From Pseudomonas guariconensis (GTDB lineage Bacteria > Pseudomonadota > Gammaproteobacteria > Pseudomonadales > Pseudomonadaceae), in contig NZ_JAMYBK010000037.1 of the NCBI RefSeq assembly GCF_024127895.1, positions 1 to 40,408 of the forward strand: a stretch of 40,408 nucleotides of DNA, given 5' to 3'. Position 1 is the stretch's first letter; every line of letters starts with the position of its first letter. The translations under genes were made by a program, and so were the position numbers. Below are positions 16,696 through 25,000 of this stretch, piece after piece. The notes under the pieces are model-generated. The model was given only the letters and a program-made list of their open reading frames with translations, was not told the DNA's origin and did no database searches.

Positions 16696-18285
16696 ATGCC
16701 AACCATCCTCGGTTACAACTACATCGCTGGCGCCCGTAGCGCGGCAGGTTCGGTCGTGCTGCAGAGCATCGACGCGACCACCGCCGAGGCGCTGCCCTAC
16801 AGCTTCCACCAGGCGACCCTGGAAGAGGTGGACGACGCGGCGCAAGCGGCCGCCGCTGCCTTCTTGCCATACCGCGACCTGCCGGCCACGCGCCGGGCGG
16901 CGTTCCTCGACGCCATCGCCGAGGAGATCGACCTGCTCGGCGATGAGTTCGTCGCCATCGTCTGCCGCGAAACGGCATTGCCGGCGGCACGCATTCAGGG
17001 CGAGCGTGGCCGTACCAGCGGTCAGATGCGCCTGTTCGCCCAAGTGCTGCGGCGTGGGGATTTCCATGGCGCGCGGATCGACCGCGCCCTGCCGGAGCGC
17101 AAGCCGTTGCCACGGGTCGACCTGCGCCAGTGCCGCATCGGCGTGGGGCCGGTGGCGGTGTTCGGCGCGAGCAACTTCCCACTGGCATTCTCGACTGCCG
17201 GTGGCGATACCGCCGCGGCCCTGGCCGCCGGATGCCCGGTGGTGTTCAAGGCGCACAGCGGCCACATGGCCACCGCCGAGCTGGTGGCCGATGCCATCCT
17301 GCGCGCCGCGCAACGCACCGGCATGCCCAGCGGTGTGTTCAACATGCTTTACGGCGCCGGTGTCGGCGAGCCGTTGGTCAAGCACCCGGCGATCCAGGCG
17401 GTCGGCTTCACCGGTTCGCTCAAGGGCGGTCGTGCCCTGTGCGACATGGCGGCTGCACGGCCGCAGCCGATTCCGGTGTTCGCCGAGATGAGCAGCATCA
17501 ACCCGGTGGTACTGCTGCCCGAGGCGCTGCAGGTACGGGGCGAGACGCTGGCTACCGAGTTGGCCGCCTCGGTGGTGCTCGGTTGCGGACAGTTCTGCAC
17601 CAACCCCGGGCTGGTCATCGGCATCCGCTCGCCGGCCTTCTCGCGCTTCGTCGAGCAGTTCAGCGCGCGCATGGCCGACCAGCCGGCACAGACCATGCTC
17701 AACGCCGGTACCCTGGCCAGCTACGAGAAGGGACTGGCGGCCCTGCACGCCCACCCGGGCATCCGCCACCTGGCCGGCCAGCGTCAGGAAGGCAGGCAGG
17801 CCCGGCCACAGCTGTTCCAGGCCGAGGCCCGGGTGCTGATCGACGGTGATGCGTTGCTGCAGGAGGAGGTCTTCGGGCCGACGACCGTGCTCGTCGAGGT
17901 GGCGGATGAGCAGGCGCTGGCCCAGGCCCTGAATGCCCTGCACGGGCAGCTCACGGCGACCCTGATCGCCGAGCCGGACGACCTGCGCCAGTTCGCGGCG
18001 CTGGTGCCGGTGCTCGAGCGCAAGGCCGGACGCCTGTTGCTCAATGGCTACCCGACCGGTGTCGAAGTCTGTGATGCGATGGTCCATGGCGGGCCGTACC
18101 CAGCCACCTCGGATGCGCGGGGCACCTCTGTCGGTAGCCTGGCGATCGACCGCTTCCTGCGCCCGGTGTGCTACCAGAACTACCCCGATGCCCTGCTGCC
18201 GGATGCGCTCAAGGACGGCAACCCGCTGGGGATCGTACGCTTGCTCGACGGGGTGCCGAGCCGCGATGCGCTAATCCCAGCCTGA
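16696..18285 (+). CDS. 2-oxoglutarate (alpha-ketoglutaric) semialdehyde dehydrogenase, sugar-acid cluster copy
   Basis: Predicted 529-residue NADP-preferring aldehyde dehydrogenase. Catalytic residues are Glu264 in VFAEMSSINP and Cys301 in GQFCTNPGLV; the nucleotide-binding FGASNFPLAFSTAGGDT stretch is at about 156-172. FAEMSSINP and the CTNPG context are hallmarks of 2-oxoglutarate semialdehyde dehydrogenases of the hydroxyproline and pentose routes. It would oxidise the semialdehyde to 2-oxoglutarate, which enters the TCA cycle. GAGGT precedes the start. It closes the second gene set and converges with the LysR gene five bases beyond its stop. A diverged paralogue with the same active-site pattern lies at 21396-22967. 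Confidence 0.92.
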   Translation: MPTILGYNYIAGARSAAGSVVLQSIDATTAEALPYSFHQATLEEVDDAAQAAAAAFLPYRDLPATRRAAFLDAIAEEIDLLGDEFVAIVCRETALPAARIQGERGRTSGQMRLFAQVLRRGDFHGARIDRALPERKPLPRVDLRQCRIGVGPVAVFGASNFPLAFSTAGGDTAAALAAGCPVVFKAHSGHMATAELVADAILRAAQRTGMPSGVFNMLYGAGVGEPLVKHPAIQAVGFTGSLKGGRALCDMAAARPQPIPVFAEMSSINPVVLLPEALQVRGETLATELAASVVLGCGQFCTNPGLVIGIRSPAFSRFVEQFSARMADQPAQTMLNAGTLASYEKGLAALHAHPGIRHLAGQRQEGRQARPQLFQAEARVLIDGDALLQEEVFGPTTVLVEVADEQALAQALNALHGQLTATLIAEPDDLRQFAALVPVLERKAGRLLLNGYPTGVEVCDAMVHGGPYPATSDARGTSVGSLAIDRFLRPVCYQNYPDALLPDALKDGNPLGIVRLLDGVPSRDALIPA

Positions 18286-18290
18286 CAACG

Positions 18291-19178
18291 TCAGCCGTTG
18301 GCGAACAGCACCTTGGCCTCGGCGAAGCACTGTTCGGCGATCGCCGAGCGGGGCTCGCTGCGGCGCAGCAGCAGGCCGACCGGGCTGTGGATGCTGGCGT
18401 CGGCGATGGGGATGATGCGCATGTGCTGGGACAGCTCCTCCAGGCCGCACTCCAGCGGCATCACCGCGCAGCACACGCCGCTGTTGATGGCCTGGACCAG
18501 CTGGAAGGTGGAGTCGCTTTCCAGCACCGCCGCCGGTTCCAGGCCACGGCTGCGCAGGCTCAGGTCCAGCGCCTGGCGGTAGTGCATGCCTTTGCTCAAC
18601 AGGCCCAGGGGCAGGTCGGCCACGCTGTCCCAGGACAGTTCGGTCTGCTCGAACTGGAAGTGCCGGGTGTCGTGCAGCAGGCCCATGGTGGTGGTGCCCA
18701 GCTCGATCACTTCGAAGAAGCTGGCGTTGACCTGATCCAGGTAGCAGAGCCCCAGGTCCAACTGGTTGCGGCTCAGGCCGTCGGTGATCTGCTCGGAGCT
18801 GAGCGAACTGAGCTCGAAGTGCAGTTCGGGGTACTTCTCGCGCAGTGGCAGCAGCAAGTGCATGGGGTTGAAGCTGGCCAGCGGCACGGTGCCCAGGCGC
18901 AGGCTGCCGACCACCTGGCCCCGGCAACTGGCGGCCTCGGCCTGCAGGCCGTCGTGGGCGGCCAGCAGGGTGCGGGCCCAGGCCAGGATGCGTTCGCCGG
19001 CCTCGGTGAAGCCCTCGAAGCGCTGGCCGCGCTTGACCAGTACCAGGTCCAGCTCGTCCTCCAGGTTGCGCAGGCGCATGGACAGGGTCGGCTGGGTGAT
19101 GTGGCACAGCGCTGCGGCCTGGCCGAAATGGCGGGTCTTGTCGAGGGCGATGAGGAACTTGAGCTGCTTGATGTCCAT
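18291..19178 (-). CDS. LysR-type transcriptional regulator divergent from moaB
   Basis: Predicted 295-residue LysR regulator with N-terminal MDIKQLKFLIALDKTRHFGQ and HTH AAALCHITQPTLSMRLRNLE, then a PBP-like effector domain from about residue 92 (LRLGTVPLASF). It is divergent from moaB across a 397-bp gap and convergent with the semialdehyde dehydrogenase gene. The gap holds a REP element and, close to moaB, a motif also found in front of the fdhF-like gene, so this regulator is the best candidate for control of moaB, moaA and the fdhF-like gene. That is inferred from position. The effector is unknown. Confidence 0.87.
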   Translation of the reverse strand: MDIKQLKFLIALDKTRHFGQAAALCHITQPTLSMRLRNLEDELDLVLVKRGQRFEGFTEAGERILAWARTLLAAHDGLQAEAASCRGQVVGSLRLGTVPLASFNPMHLLLPLREKYPELHFELSSLSSEQITDGLSRNQLDLGLCYLDQVNASFFEVIELGTTTMGLLHDTRHFQFEQTELSWDSVADLPLGLLSKGMHYRQALDLSLRSRGLEPAAVLESDSTFQLVQAINSGVCCAVMPLECGLEELSQHMRIIPIADASIHSPVGLLLRRSEPRSAIAEQCFAEAKVLFANG

Positions 19179-19278
19179 GGGGTGGCCTGGTGGGCGGTGA
19201 AGTCGATGGCGTTGACCTTAACCAAGTCGGCCGTGGCTGGCCAATGTTTAGTGCCGATTGTATGGGAGGCGGGTGCCC

Positions 19279-19426
19279 ACAGAGTGCGCGAGCCGATCAC
19301 AAGTAATGTGGTTTGCAGGGGCCCCTGTGGGAGCGGGCTTGCCCGCGATCAAGGGCGCAGCCCTTGCCATATGTCGGTGATGTCAGGGCCGGCCCAATCG
19401 CCGACAAGCCGGCTCCCACAGGGCTC
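19279..19426 (-). repeat. Composite REP (BIME-like) element, inverse copy of the 40182 repeat
   Basis: The 148-nt stretch matches, in reverse orientation, the unit at 40182-40408. It starts with ACAGAGTG, then ATCACAAGTAATGTGGTTTG, the REP GCGGGC-TT-GCCCGC, the arms AAGGGC and GCCCTT, CCATATGTCGGTG, and a second palindrome near CCGACAAGCCGGC. Only scattered substitutions separate the copies. No protein coding is evident. Confidence 0.8.
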
Positions 19427-19503
19427 TGCTAAATCAAAGCGTTATGTTCTGTTCTATCGAACCGGCTTGCCGACGATAGACCCACTCGATGGCCCGGTTC
19501 GCC

Positions 19504-19541
19504 ATATCGATTGGACGCTGGGCAGGCTTCTCTCTAGCGTG
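19504..19541 (+). promoter_or_regulatory. Shared promoter/operator motif upstream of moaB
   Basis: ATATCGATTGGACGC at 19504-19518 is identical to 29820-29834 before the fdhF-like gene. In both places AGGCTTCT and a TAG-containing hexamer follow at similar distance (TTGGAC then 18 or 19 nt to TAG). TTGGAC could be a -35 element. It ends about 35-60 nt before the start of moaB. Confidence 0.5.
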
Positions 19542-19575
19542 GCACGGGACAATGCCTATTCAGGAGCAAGCCCAG

Positions 19576-20115
19576 GTGAGTGTGAAACCGGACGCGGTGT
19601 TCGTACCGCTCAATATCGCCGTGCTGACGGTCAGCGATACCCGCACCTTCGACAACGACACGTCCGGCGAACTGCTGGCCAGCCGCTGCGTGCAGATCGG
19701 CCATCGACTGGTGGCGCGGGAGTTGCTCAAGGACGACCTGTACAAGATCCGCGCCCAGGTCGCCACCTGGATCGCCGACGACCAGGTGCAGGTGGTGCTG
19801 GTCACCGGCGGCACCGGCTTCACCGGGCGGGACAGCACGCCAGAGGCGGTGGAGTGCCTGCTGGACAAGCGCATCGACGGTTTCGGCGAGCTGTTCCGCG
19901 CCCTGTCGATCCTCGATATCGGCACCTCGACGGTACAGAGCCGGGCACTGGCGGGCCTGGCCAACGGCACCCTGGTGTGCTGCCTGCCAGGCTCGACCGG
20001 GGCCTGCCGCACGGCCTGGGAGGGGATCCTCGCCGAGCAGTTGGATGCACGGCACCGGCCCTGCAACTTCGTGGCGCACCTCAAGCCTATCGGGGCGTGC
20101 GAAACCCGGGGGTGA
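19576..20115 (+). CDS. moaB: Molybdenum cofactor biosynthesis protein MoaB
   Basis: Predicted 179-residue MoaB/MogA-fold protein. It binds molybdopterin and catalyses or helps its adenylylation before molybdenum insertion. VPLNIAVLTVSDTRTF starts the fold, VLVTGGTGFTGRDSTPEAV carries the molybdopterin-binding GGTG and the following Asp-Ser-Thr, and CLPGSTGACRTAWE is the second binding motif. I chose the GTG at 19576 because AGGAG lies nine bases upstream and the resulting N-terminus (MSVKPDAVFVPLN) has the usual family length; the ATG at 19552 lies upstream of that ribosome site. It is transcribed away from the LysR gene and probably shares regulation with the fdhF-like gene. It converges on the hydroxyproline operon with 11 nt between stops. 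Confidence 0.93.
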   Translation: MSVKPDAVFVPLNIAVLTVSDTRTFDNDTSGELLASRCVQIGHRLVARELLKDDLYKIRAQVATWIADDQVQVVLVTGGTGFTGRDSTPEAVECLLDKRIDGFGELFRALSILDIGTSTVQSRALAGLANGTLVCCLPGSTGACRTAWEGILAEQLDARHRPCNFVAHLKPIGACETRG

Positions 20116-20126
20116 GGCGCGGCTCG

Positions 20127-21392
20127 TCAGAACCGTGCCAGGCGGTAGGCTTCCAGCCCCGCCACCGGCCCCTGCGCCAGGCGCCCGAGCCACTGCGCGG
20201 TCAGCGCGGCCTGGGTCAGGCCCAGGTGCTGGTGGCCGAAGGCGAGCAGCACCTTGCCGTCGCACACCCGGTCGATCACCGGCAATGAGTCGGGCAAGGA
20301 AGGGCGAAAGCCCATCCACGGGGTCGCGCCAGTGGCGTCGAGGTCGTGGCGCAGCAGGCCCTTGCTCAGGTTCAGCAACTGCCAGGCGCGCTGCATGCGG
20401 GGCGGGCGGCGCAGGCCGGCGAACTCCACCGTGCCGGCCAGGCGCAAGCCGCCGGCCATGGGCGTCATGATGAACTTGCGCTCCAGCGAGGTGACCGCGA
20501 ACGGCAGCCGTTGCCGTTCGCCGGGCAACATCAGGTGATAGCCGCGCTCGGTGTCCAGCGGCACCCGGGTGCCGGTCAGCGCCTGGGTCAGTGGGGCCGA
20601 GTGCGCGCCACAGGCGATCAGTACCTGGCGCGCCCGCACGGGGCCGTGGTCGGTGACCAGGGTGACGCCTTGCCCCTGCAGGCGGCCATCGCGTACCTGC
20701 TGCTGGTGGAACTGCACGCCTTGGGCCTTGGCGGCCTCGACCAGTTCGCAGACCACACGGTACGGGTCGAGGAAATGCCCCGTGGCGGGAAAGAACAGGC
20801 CGCCCCGGATGCCTTCGCTCAACTGTGGCGCTGCCGCCTGCACGGCCTGGGCGGACCACGGCTCGACCGGCACCGCCTGTTGCCGCAGGCGCGACTGCAG
20901 GGCCTCCAGCGCCTGGCGCGACTCCGGGCGCTCGAACACCAGCAGCGAGCCGTCCTCTTTGAGCAGTGCGGTACGGTCGATCGAGGCCAGCAACTGCCGC
21001 CACGCCGCCAGGCTGCCTTCGTTGAGCACACGCAGGCCCGCCACGCTGCGCTGGAAGGCGGCCGGGCGCAGGTTCAGCAGCAGGCGGGCGAACCACGGCA
21101 AGGCGCGGGGCAGGTGTCGCCAGTCCAGGCGCAGCGGGCCCATCGGGTCGAGCAGCATGGCGGGGAGGCGCGTGAGGATCGACAGGTCGGCGATCGGGAA
21201 CACCTGTTCGGTGGCCAGGTGGCCGGCGTTGCCGAACGAAGCGCCGTGGCCGGGCGCCTGCTGGTCGATGACCTGTACCCGCCGGCCCTGGCGGGCCAGC
21301 TCGAGGGCACAGGCGACACCGACGATGCCGGCGCCGACCACCACCAGGTCGGCATCGGCGTGGGCATGATCGAGGGGGAGGGCGTTGGGCAT
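20127..21392 (-). CDS. D-hydroxyproline dehydrogenase, DadA-like FAD enzyme
   Basis: Predicted 421-residue FAD-dependent amine oxidoreductase of the DadA/DAO family. VVVGAGIVGVACALELARQG (residues 17-36) is the dinucleotide-binding fold. The enzyme would oxidise cis-4-hydroxy-D-proline to 1-pyrroline-4-hydroxy-2-carboxylate and pass electrons to the membrane chain. The assignment rests on its place as last gene of a five-gene set with the 2-epimerase, deaminase and semialdehyde dehydrogenase; P. putida uses a single-subunit enzyme of this kind in the homologous locus (PP_1255, from memory). It follows the dehydrogenase gene by 3 nt. Alone, the sequence would only say DadA-like, and D-alanine or another D-amino acid remains an alternative. 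Confidence 0.88.
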   Translation of the reverse strand: MPNALPLDHAHADADLVVVGAGIVGVACALELARQGRRVQVIDQQAPGHGASFGNAGHLATEQVFPIADLSILTRLPAMLLDPMGPLRLDWRHLPRALPWFARLLLNLRPAAFQRSVAGLRVLNEGSLAAWRQLLASIDRTALLKEDGSLLVFERPESRQALEALQSRLRQQAVPVEPWSAQAVQAAAPQLSEGIRGGLFFPATGHFLDPYRVVCELVEAAKAQGVQFHQQQVRDGRLQGQGVTLVTDHGPVRARQVLIACGAHSAPLTQALTGTRVPLDTERGYHLMLPGERQRLPFAVTSLERKFIMTPMAGGLRLAGTVEFAGLRRPPRMQRAWQLLNLSKGLLRHDLDATGATPWMGFRPSLPDSLPVIDRVCDGKVLLAFGHQHLGLTQAALTAQWLGRLAQGPVAGLEAYRLARF

Positions 21393-21395
21393 TGC

Positions 21396-22967
21396 CTAGG
21401 CTTCCCTCTGGCCATCGAGCAGCCGCCGCAGGTGCAGCGGGTTGTCGTGCTTGAGGGCGGTGGGCAACAGGGCATCGGGGAAGTCCTGGTAGCAGACCGG
21501 GCGCAGGAAACGCAGGATGGCGGCGGTGCCGACCGAGGTGCTGCGGGCATCGAGGGTGGCCGGGAACGGCCCGCCATGGACCATGGCATCGCAGACTTCG
21601 ACGCCGGTCGGCCAGCCGTTGACCAGCAGGCGCCCGGCCTTGCGTTCGAGGGTCGGGAGCAAGGCGCGGGCGGCCGGCAGGTCGTCATCGTCCAGGTGCA
21701 GGGTGGCGGTCAGCTGGCCTTCCAGGTGTTCGGCAACCTGCTCGAACTGTTGCGCGTCGCGGCACGCCACGATCAGCGACGAGGCGCCGAACACCTCGGC
21801 TTGCAGGGCGGTATTGGCGAGAAAGGCCGAGGCGTCGGCGACGAACAACTGGGCCTGGCCCTGGTTCGGCCCCAGGGCCGGCTGGCCACTGGCGAGCGCC
21901 TGGGCGTGCTCGCCCAGTGCTGCGACCCCTGCCTGGTAGGCGCTGAAGATGCCCGGCGTGAGCATCGTCTGTGCCGGTATGCCAGCCAGGTGTTCGGCGG
22001 CCGCGGCGACGAAACGCTCCAGCGTCGGCCCTTGGCGGGCGATCACCAGGCCCGGGTTGGTGCAGAACTGGCCGGCGCCCTGGGTCAGCGAGGCGACGAA
22101 GCCCTGCGCCAGCCCTTCTGCACGGGCCTGCAGAGCGTTGTCGAAAAGGAATACCGGGTTGATCGAGCTCATTTCCGCGTACACCGGGATCGGCTCAGGG
22201 CGTGCCTGTGCCGCGCGGTTCAAGGCCATGCCGCCGCTGCGCGAGCCCGTGAAACCGACCGCCTTGATACGCGGGTCGCTGACCAGGGCGATGCCCACCT
22301 CCCGCCCTGCGCCATGCAGCAGCGAGAACACGCCCTCGGGCAGGCCGCATTGCGCCACCGCCCGGGCGAGCGCTTGGCCTATCAGTTCGCTGGTGCCGGG
22401 ATGGGCGCCATGGGCCTTGACCACCACCGGGCAACCGGCGGCCAGGGCCGAGGCGGTATCGCCGCCGGCTACCGAAAAGGCCAGGGGGAAGTTGCTGGCA
22501 CCGAACACCGCCACCGGGCCCAGGGCCACCTGGCGCTGGCGCAGGTCCGGGCGGGCCAGCGGCTGGCGCTGCGGCTGCGCGCTGTCGACGCGCGCATCCA
22601 GCCATTCGCCGGCGCGCACGGTGCGGGCGAAGGTGCGCAATTGTTGGCAGGTCCGCCCACGTTCACCGAGGATGCGCGGACGCGGCAGGCCGGTTTCGGC
22701 GACGGCGCGGTCGATCAGCGCGTCGCCCAGGGCTTCGATCTGCTCGGCGATGGTTTCCAGGAACAGCGCACGTTGCGCCAACGAGGTTTCGCGGTAGGCG
22801 TCGAAGGCCGACCAGGCCAGCGCGCAGGCGCGGTCCACGTGCTCGCGCGTGCCACCGGGGTAGGCCGGTTCCAGGGGATGGTTGGTGGTCGGGTCGATGG
22901 CCCGGATCGCTTCGCGGTTGCCGGTAACGGCCTGCTGGCCGATCAGCAGGTTGCCTGTGAGAGTCAT
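21396..22967 (-). CDS. 2-oxoglutarate semialdehyde dehydrogenase, hydroxyproline cluster copy
   Basis: Predicted 523-residue aldehyde dehydrogenase. Glu265 (YAEMSSINPV) and Cys302 (GQFCTNPGLV) are the catalytic pair, and FGASNFPLAFSVAGGDTASA binds the cofactor. It oxidises 2-oxoglutarate semialdehyde, the product of the deaminase encoded just upstream, to 2-oxoglutarate. It shares the same motifs as the paralogue at 16696-18285 but differs widely elsewhere (for example the N-terminus and residues 60-130), so the two are not a recent duplication. The start is weakly supported by CAGGA eight bases before. It lies between the deaminase and the D-hydroxyproline dehydrogenase genes. Confidence 0.93.
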   Translation of the reverse strand: MTLTGNLLIGQQAVTGNREAIRAIDPTTNHPLEPAYPGGTREHVDRACALAWSAFDAYRETSLAQRALFLETIAEQIEALGDALIDRAVAETGLPRPRILGERGRTCQQLRTFARTVRAGEWLDARVDSAQPQRQPLARPDLRQRQVALGPVAVFGASNFPLAFSVAGGDTASALAAGCPVVVKAHGAHPGTSELIGQALARAVAQCGLPEGVFSLLHGAGREVGIALVSDPRIKAVGFTGSRSGGMALNRAAQARPEPIPVYAEMSSINPVFLFDNALQARAEGLAQGFVASLTQGAGQFCTNPGLVIARQGPTLERFVAAAAEHLAGIPAQTMLTPGIFSAYQAGVAALGEHAQALASGQPALGPNQGQAQLFVADASAFLANTALQAEVFGASSLIVACRDAQQFEQVAEHLEGQLTATLHLDDDDLPAARALLPTLERKAGRLLVNGWPTGVEVCDAMVHGGPFPATLDARSTSVGTAAILRFLRPVCYQDFPDALLPTALKHDNPLHLRRLLDGQREA

Positions 22968-23039
22968 GCTGGCGTCCTGAAAGAATCCTGAAGAGGCCGC
23001 TGCGCCATGAAGCTGACGCAGGGCGAGGGGAGGCGAGTG

Positions 23040-23987
23040 TCAGGCGACGTTCTGCTGCGCCGACCAGTTGGCGTACCACTGGCGGAACAGCGTGTACTGG
23101 TTGTGCGCGTAGTTGCGCTGGGACTCGGTGAGCGCGTCGCTTTCGTTGAAGTGCAGGGTGTATTCCTGGTCGCCGTTGAGCACCATCAGGTACTTGTAGT
23201 ACAGCACCAGGTCGCAGCCTTCATCGAACGACGACAGCACCGCCAGCGCCGACTCCAGCTCACCGGCCAGGCGGCGGGCCTTGGCGTCGCCCTTGGCTGC
23301 CTGCTTGCTCAGCGCCACCAGTTGCAGCACCTCGCGGGGCAGGGCATTGCCGATACCGGTGATGGCGCCGGTGGCATTGCAGTTGACGAAGCCGTGGACC
23401 ACCTGGGTGTCGACACCGACCATCAGGGTCACCTGGTCGTCCTTGGAGGTGATGTGCTCGGCGGCGTAGCGCAGGTCGGCACCGCCACCGAATTCCTTGA
23501 AGCCGATCAGGTTCGGGTATTCGCGGCGCAGTTCGAAGAACAGGTCGGCGCGGGTGGCGAAGCCGTAGTAGGGGCTGTTGTAGATCACCGCCGGCAGTGC
23601 CGGGGCGGCTTGCAGGATCGCCGCGAAGTGCGCCTTCTGCGCCGCCAGCGAGGCGCCACGGGAGAGCACGCGGGGGATCACCATCAGGCCGGCGGCACCG
23701 ACCTTGGCGGCGTGGGCTGCGTGGGAAACCGCCTCGCGGGTATTCACCGCGCCGGTGCCGACGATGGTCGGGATGCCGGCGGCCACCAGCCGGGCCACGC
23801 CTTCCTGGCGCTCGGCCTCGCTGAGCAGCGGCCAGTCGCCCATCGAGCCGCAGTAGACCACCGCGCTCATGCCGGCCTCGATCAGTTCGCGGCCCTTGCG
23901 CACCAGGGCGTCGTAGTCCGGCTTGCGCTCGGCGGTGCAGGGGGTCATCAGGGCGGGCATGCAGCCGGTGAAGATGTTGTCGCTCAT
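23040..23987 (-). CDS. 1-pyrroline-4-hydroxy-2-carboxylate deaminase (DapA/NAL-fold)
   Basis: Predicted 315-residue class I aldolase-fold enzyme of the dihydrodipicolinate synthase family. Lys164 in LIGFKEFGGG is the Schiff-base lysine and Tyr136 in VIYNSPYYG the catalytic tyrosine. In hydroxyproline breakdown the enzyme removes ammonia and water from the pyrroline to give 2-oxoglutarate semialdehyde. The ATG at 23987 has AAGGAG eight bases upstream; a longer reading frame upstream has no support. It sits between the epimerase and the semialdehyde dehydrogenase genes. A true DapA role is unlikely in this context. Confidence 0.92.
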   Translation of the reverse strand: MSDNIFTGCMPALMTPCTAERKPDYDALVRKGRELIEAGMSAVVYCGSMGDWPLLSEAERQEGVARLVAAGIPTIVGTGAVNTREAVSHAAHAAKVGAAGLMVIPRVLSRGASLAAQKAHFAAILQAAPALPAVIYNSPYYGFATRADLFFELRREYPNLIGFKEFGGGADLRYAAEHITSKDDQVTLMVGVDTQVVHGFVNCNATGAITGIGNALPREVLQLVALSKQAAKGDAKARRLAGELESALAVLSSFDEGCDLVLYYKYLMVLNGDQEYTLHFNESDALTESQRNYAHNQYTLFRQWYANWSAQQNVA

Positions 23988-24046
23988 TGTCTGTGCTCCT
24001 TGGCGCAGGTGTTCAGGTGGGGTGCTTGTAAAGGGAGCGGGGCGGG

Positions 24047-24973
24047 TCAGATGCCCCACGCGAAAGGGTCTTGTTCGTCGATCAGCAGGGTGCTATCGGC
24101 GGTCATGTGGGCGCGGCCGGTGATGAACGGGCGAATGCGCTCGCCCTGCCATTGGAAGCGGCCTTCGAACTGGCTGCCGGTGATGCTCGCCTGCACCCAG
24201 GCCTGGCCTGCGGCGAGCTTGCCGTCGGCCGCCAGGCAGGCCAGCTTGGCGCTGGTGCCGGTACCGCAGGGAGAGCGGTCGTAGGCCTTGCCGGGGCACA
24301 TGACGAAATTGCGGCTGTCGGCGTTGGCATCGTCGGCGAACAGCTCGACGTGGTCGATCGGCGCGCCGTGCTCGCCCGTGATGCCCTGGGCCTGCAGGGC
24401 CTTGAGCATCGCCCAGGTGAATGCCGTGAGGGCTTCGACATTGTCCAGCGTCAGCCGCTGGCCGTGCTCGCTGACCAGGAAGAACCAGTTGCCGCCCCAG
24501 GCGATGTCGCCCAGGAACGCCCCGTACCCGGGGACCTCGACCGCCACTTGCTGGCGGTAGCGGTAGGCCGGGACGTTGCCGACCGTCACCGCGCCGTCCT
24601 CGTGCAAGGTGGCCGTGACCTGGCCGACCGGGGTGTCGATCTTGTGCTCGCCGGGGCCGATCATGCCCAGGTGCTGCAGCGAGGCGACCAGGCCGATGGT
24701 GCCGTGGCCACACATGTTCAGGTAGCCGGCGTTGTTGAAGAAGATCACCCCGCAGGTGGCGTCCGCCGACACCGGCTCGCAATACAGCGCGCCGACCAGC
24801 ACGTCGTTGCCGCGTGGCTCCAGCAGGCAGGCGCGGCGCCACTGGTCGTGCTGTTCGCGCAGTTCGTCGCGGCGCTCGGCCAGGGTGCTGCCCGTCAGCC
24901 GGGGGAAGCCTTTGATCACCAGGCGGGTAGGTTCGCCGCCGGTATGGGAGTCGATGACGTGGATGTGTTTCAT
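24047..24973 (-). CDS. 4-hydroxyproline 2-epimerase (proline racemase family)
   Basis: Predicted 308-residue cofactor-free epimerase. It interconverts trans-4-hydroxy-L-proline and cis-4-hydroxy-D-proline by a two-base mechanism. The two catalytic cysteines are Cys88 in NMCGHGTIG and Cys236 in DRSPCGTGTSA; having Cys rather than Thr at the second site marks an epimerase or racemase and not a dehydratase. The sequence strongly resembles the characterised P. putida enzyme, including the start MKHIHVIDSHTGGEPTRLV, so the ATG at 24973 is preferred over 24985. It is the second gene of the operon, 27 nt after the permease stop. Confidence is very high. Confidence 0.96.
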   Translation of the reverse strand: MKHIHVIDSHTGGEPTRLVIKGFPRLTGSTLAERRDELREQHDQWRRACLLEPRGNDVLVGALYCEPVSADATCGVIFFNNAGYLNMCGHGTIGLVASLQHLGMIGPGEHKIDTPVGQVTATLHEDGAVTVGNVPAYRYRQQVAVEVPGYGAFLGDIAWGGNWFFLVSEHGQRLTLDNVEALTAFTWAMLKALQAQGITGEHGAPIDHVELFADDANADSRNFVMCPGKAYDRSPCGTGTSAKLACLAADGKLAAGQAWVQASITGSQFEGRFQWQGERIRPFITGRAHMTADSTLLIDEQDPFAWGI

Positions 24974-25000
24974 GGGCATGTCCATTTCAGTGGGCGATGT

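Larger units (their letters stand above)
19179..19575. other. 397-bp intergenic region with REP element and moaB promoter
   Basis: The region lies between the divergent LysR gene and moaB. It contains the 148-nt composite REP element at 19279-19426, and a promoter-proximal part with CTATCG (19454-19459) and CGATAG (19474-19479) as inverted arms and the shared motif at 19504. I see no open reading frame of coding character and no RNA gene. Confidence 0.6.

Noticed and set aside
14308..18087. Very long open frame of about 1,260 codons on the minus strand opposite the dehydratase, FAH-fold and dehydrogenase genes
   Set aside because: It lies antisense to three clear genes, its translation is low-complexity (rich in Arg, Gly, Gln, His, Ala) and shows no domain. 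High third-position GC removes stop codons in the opposite frame.
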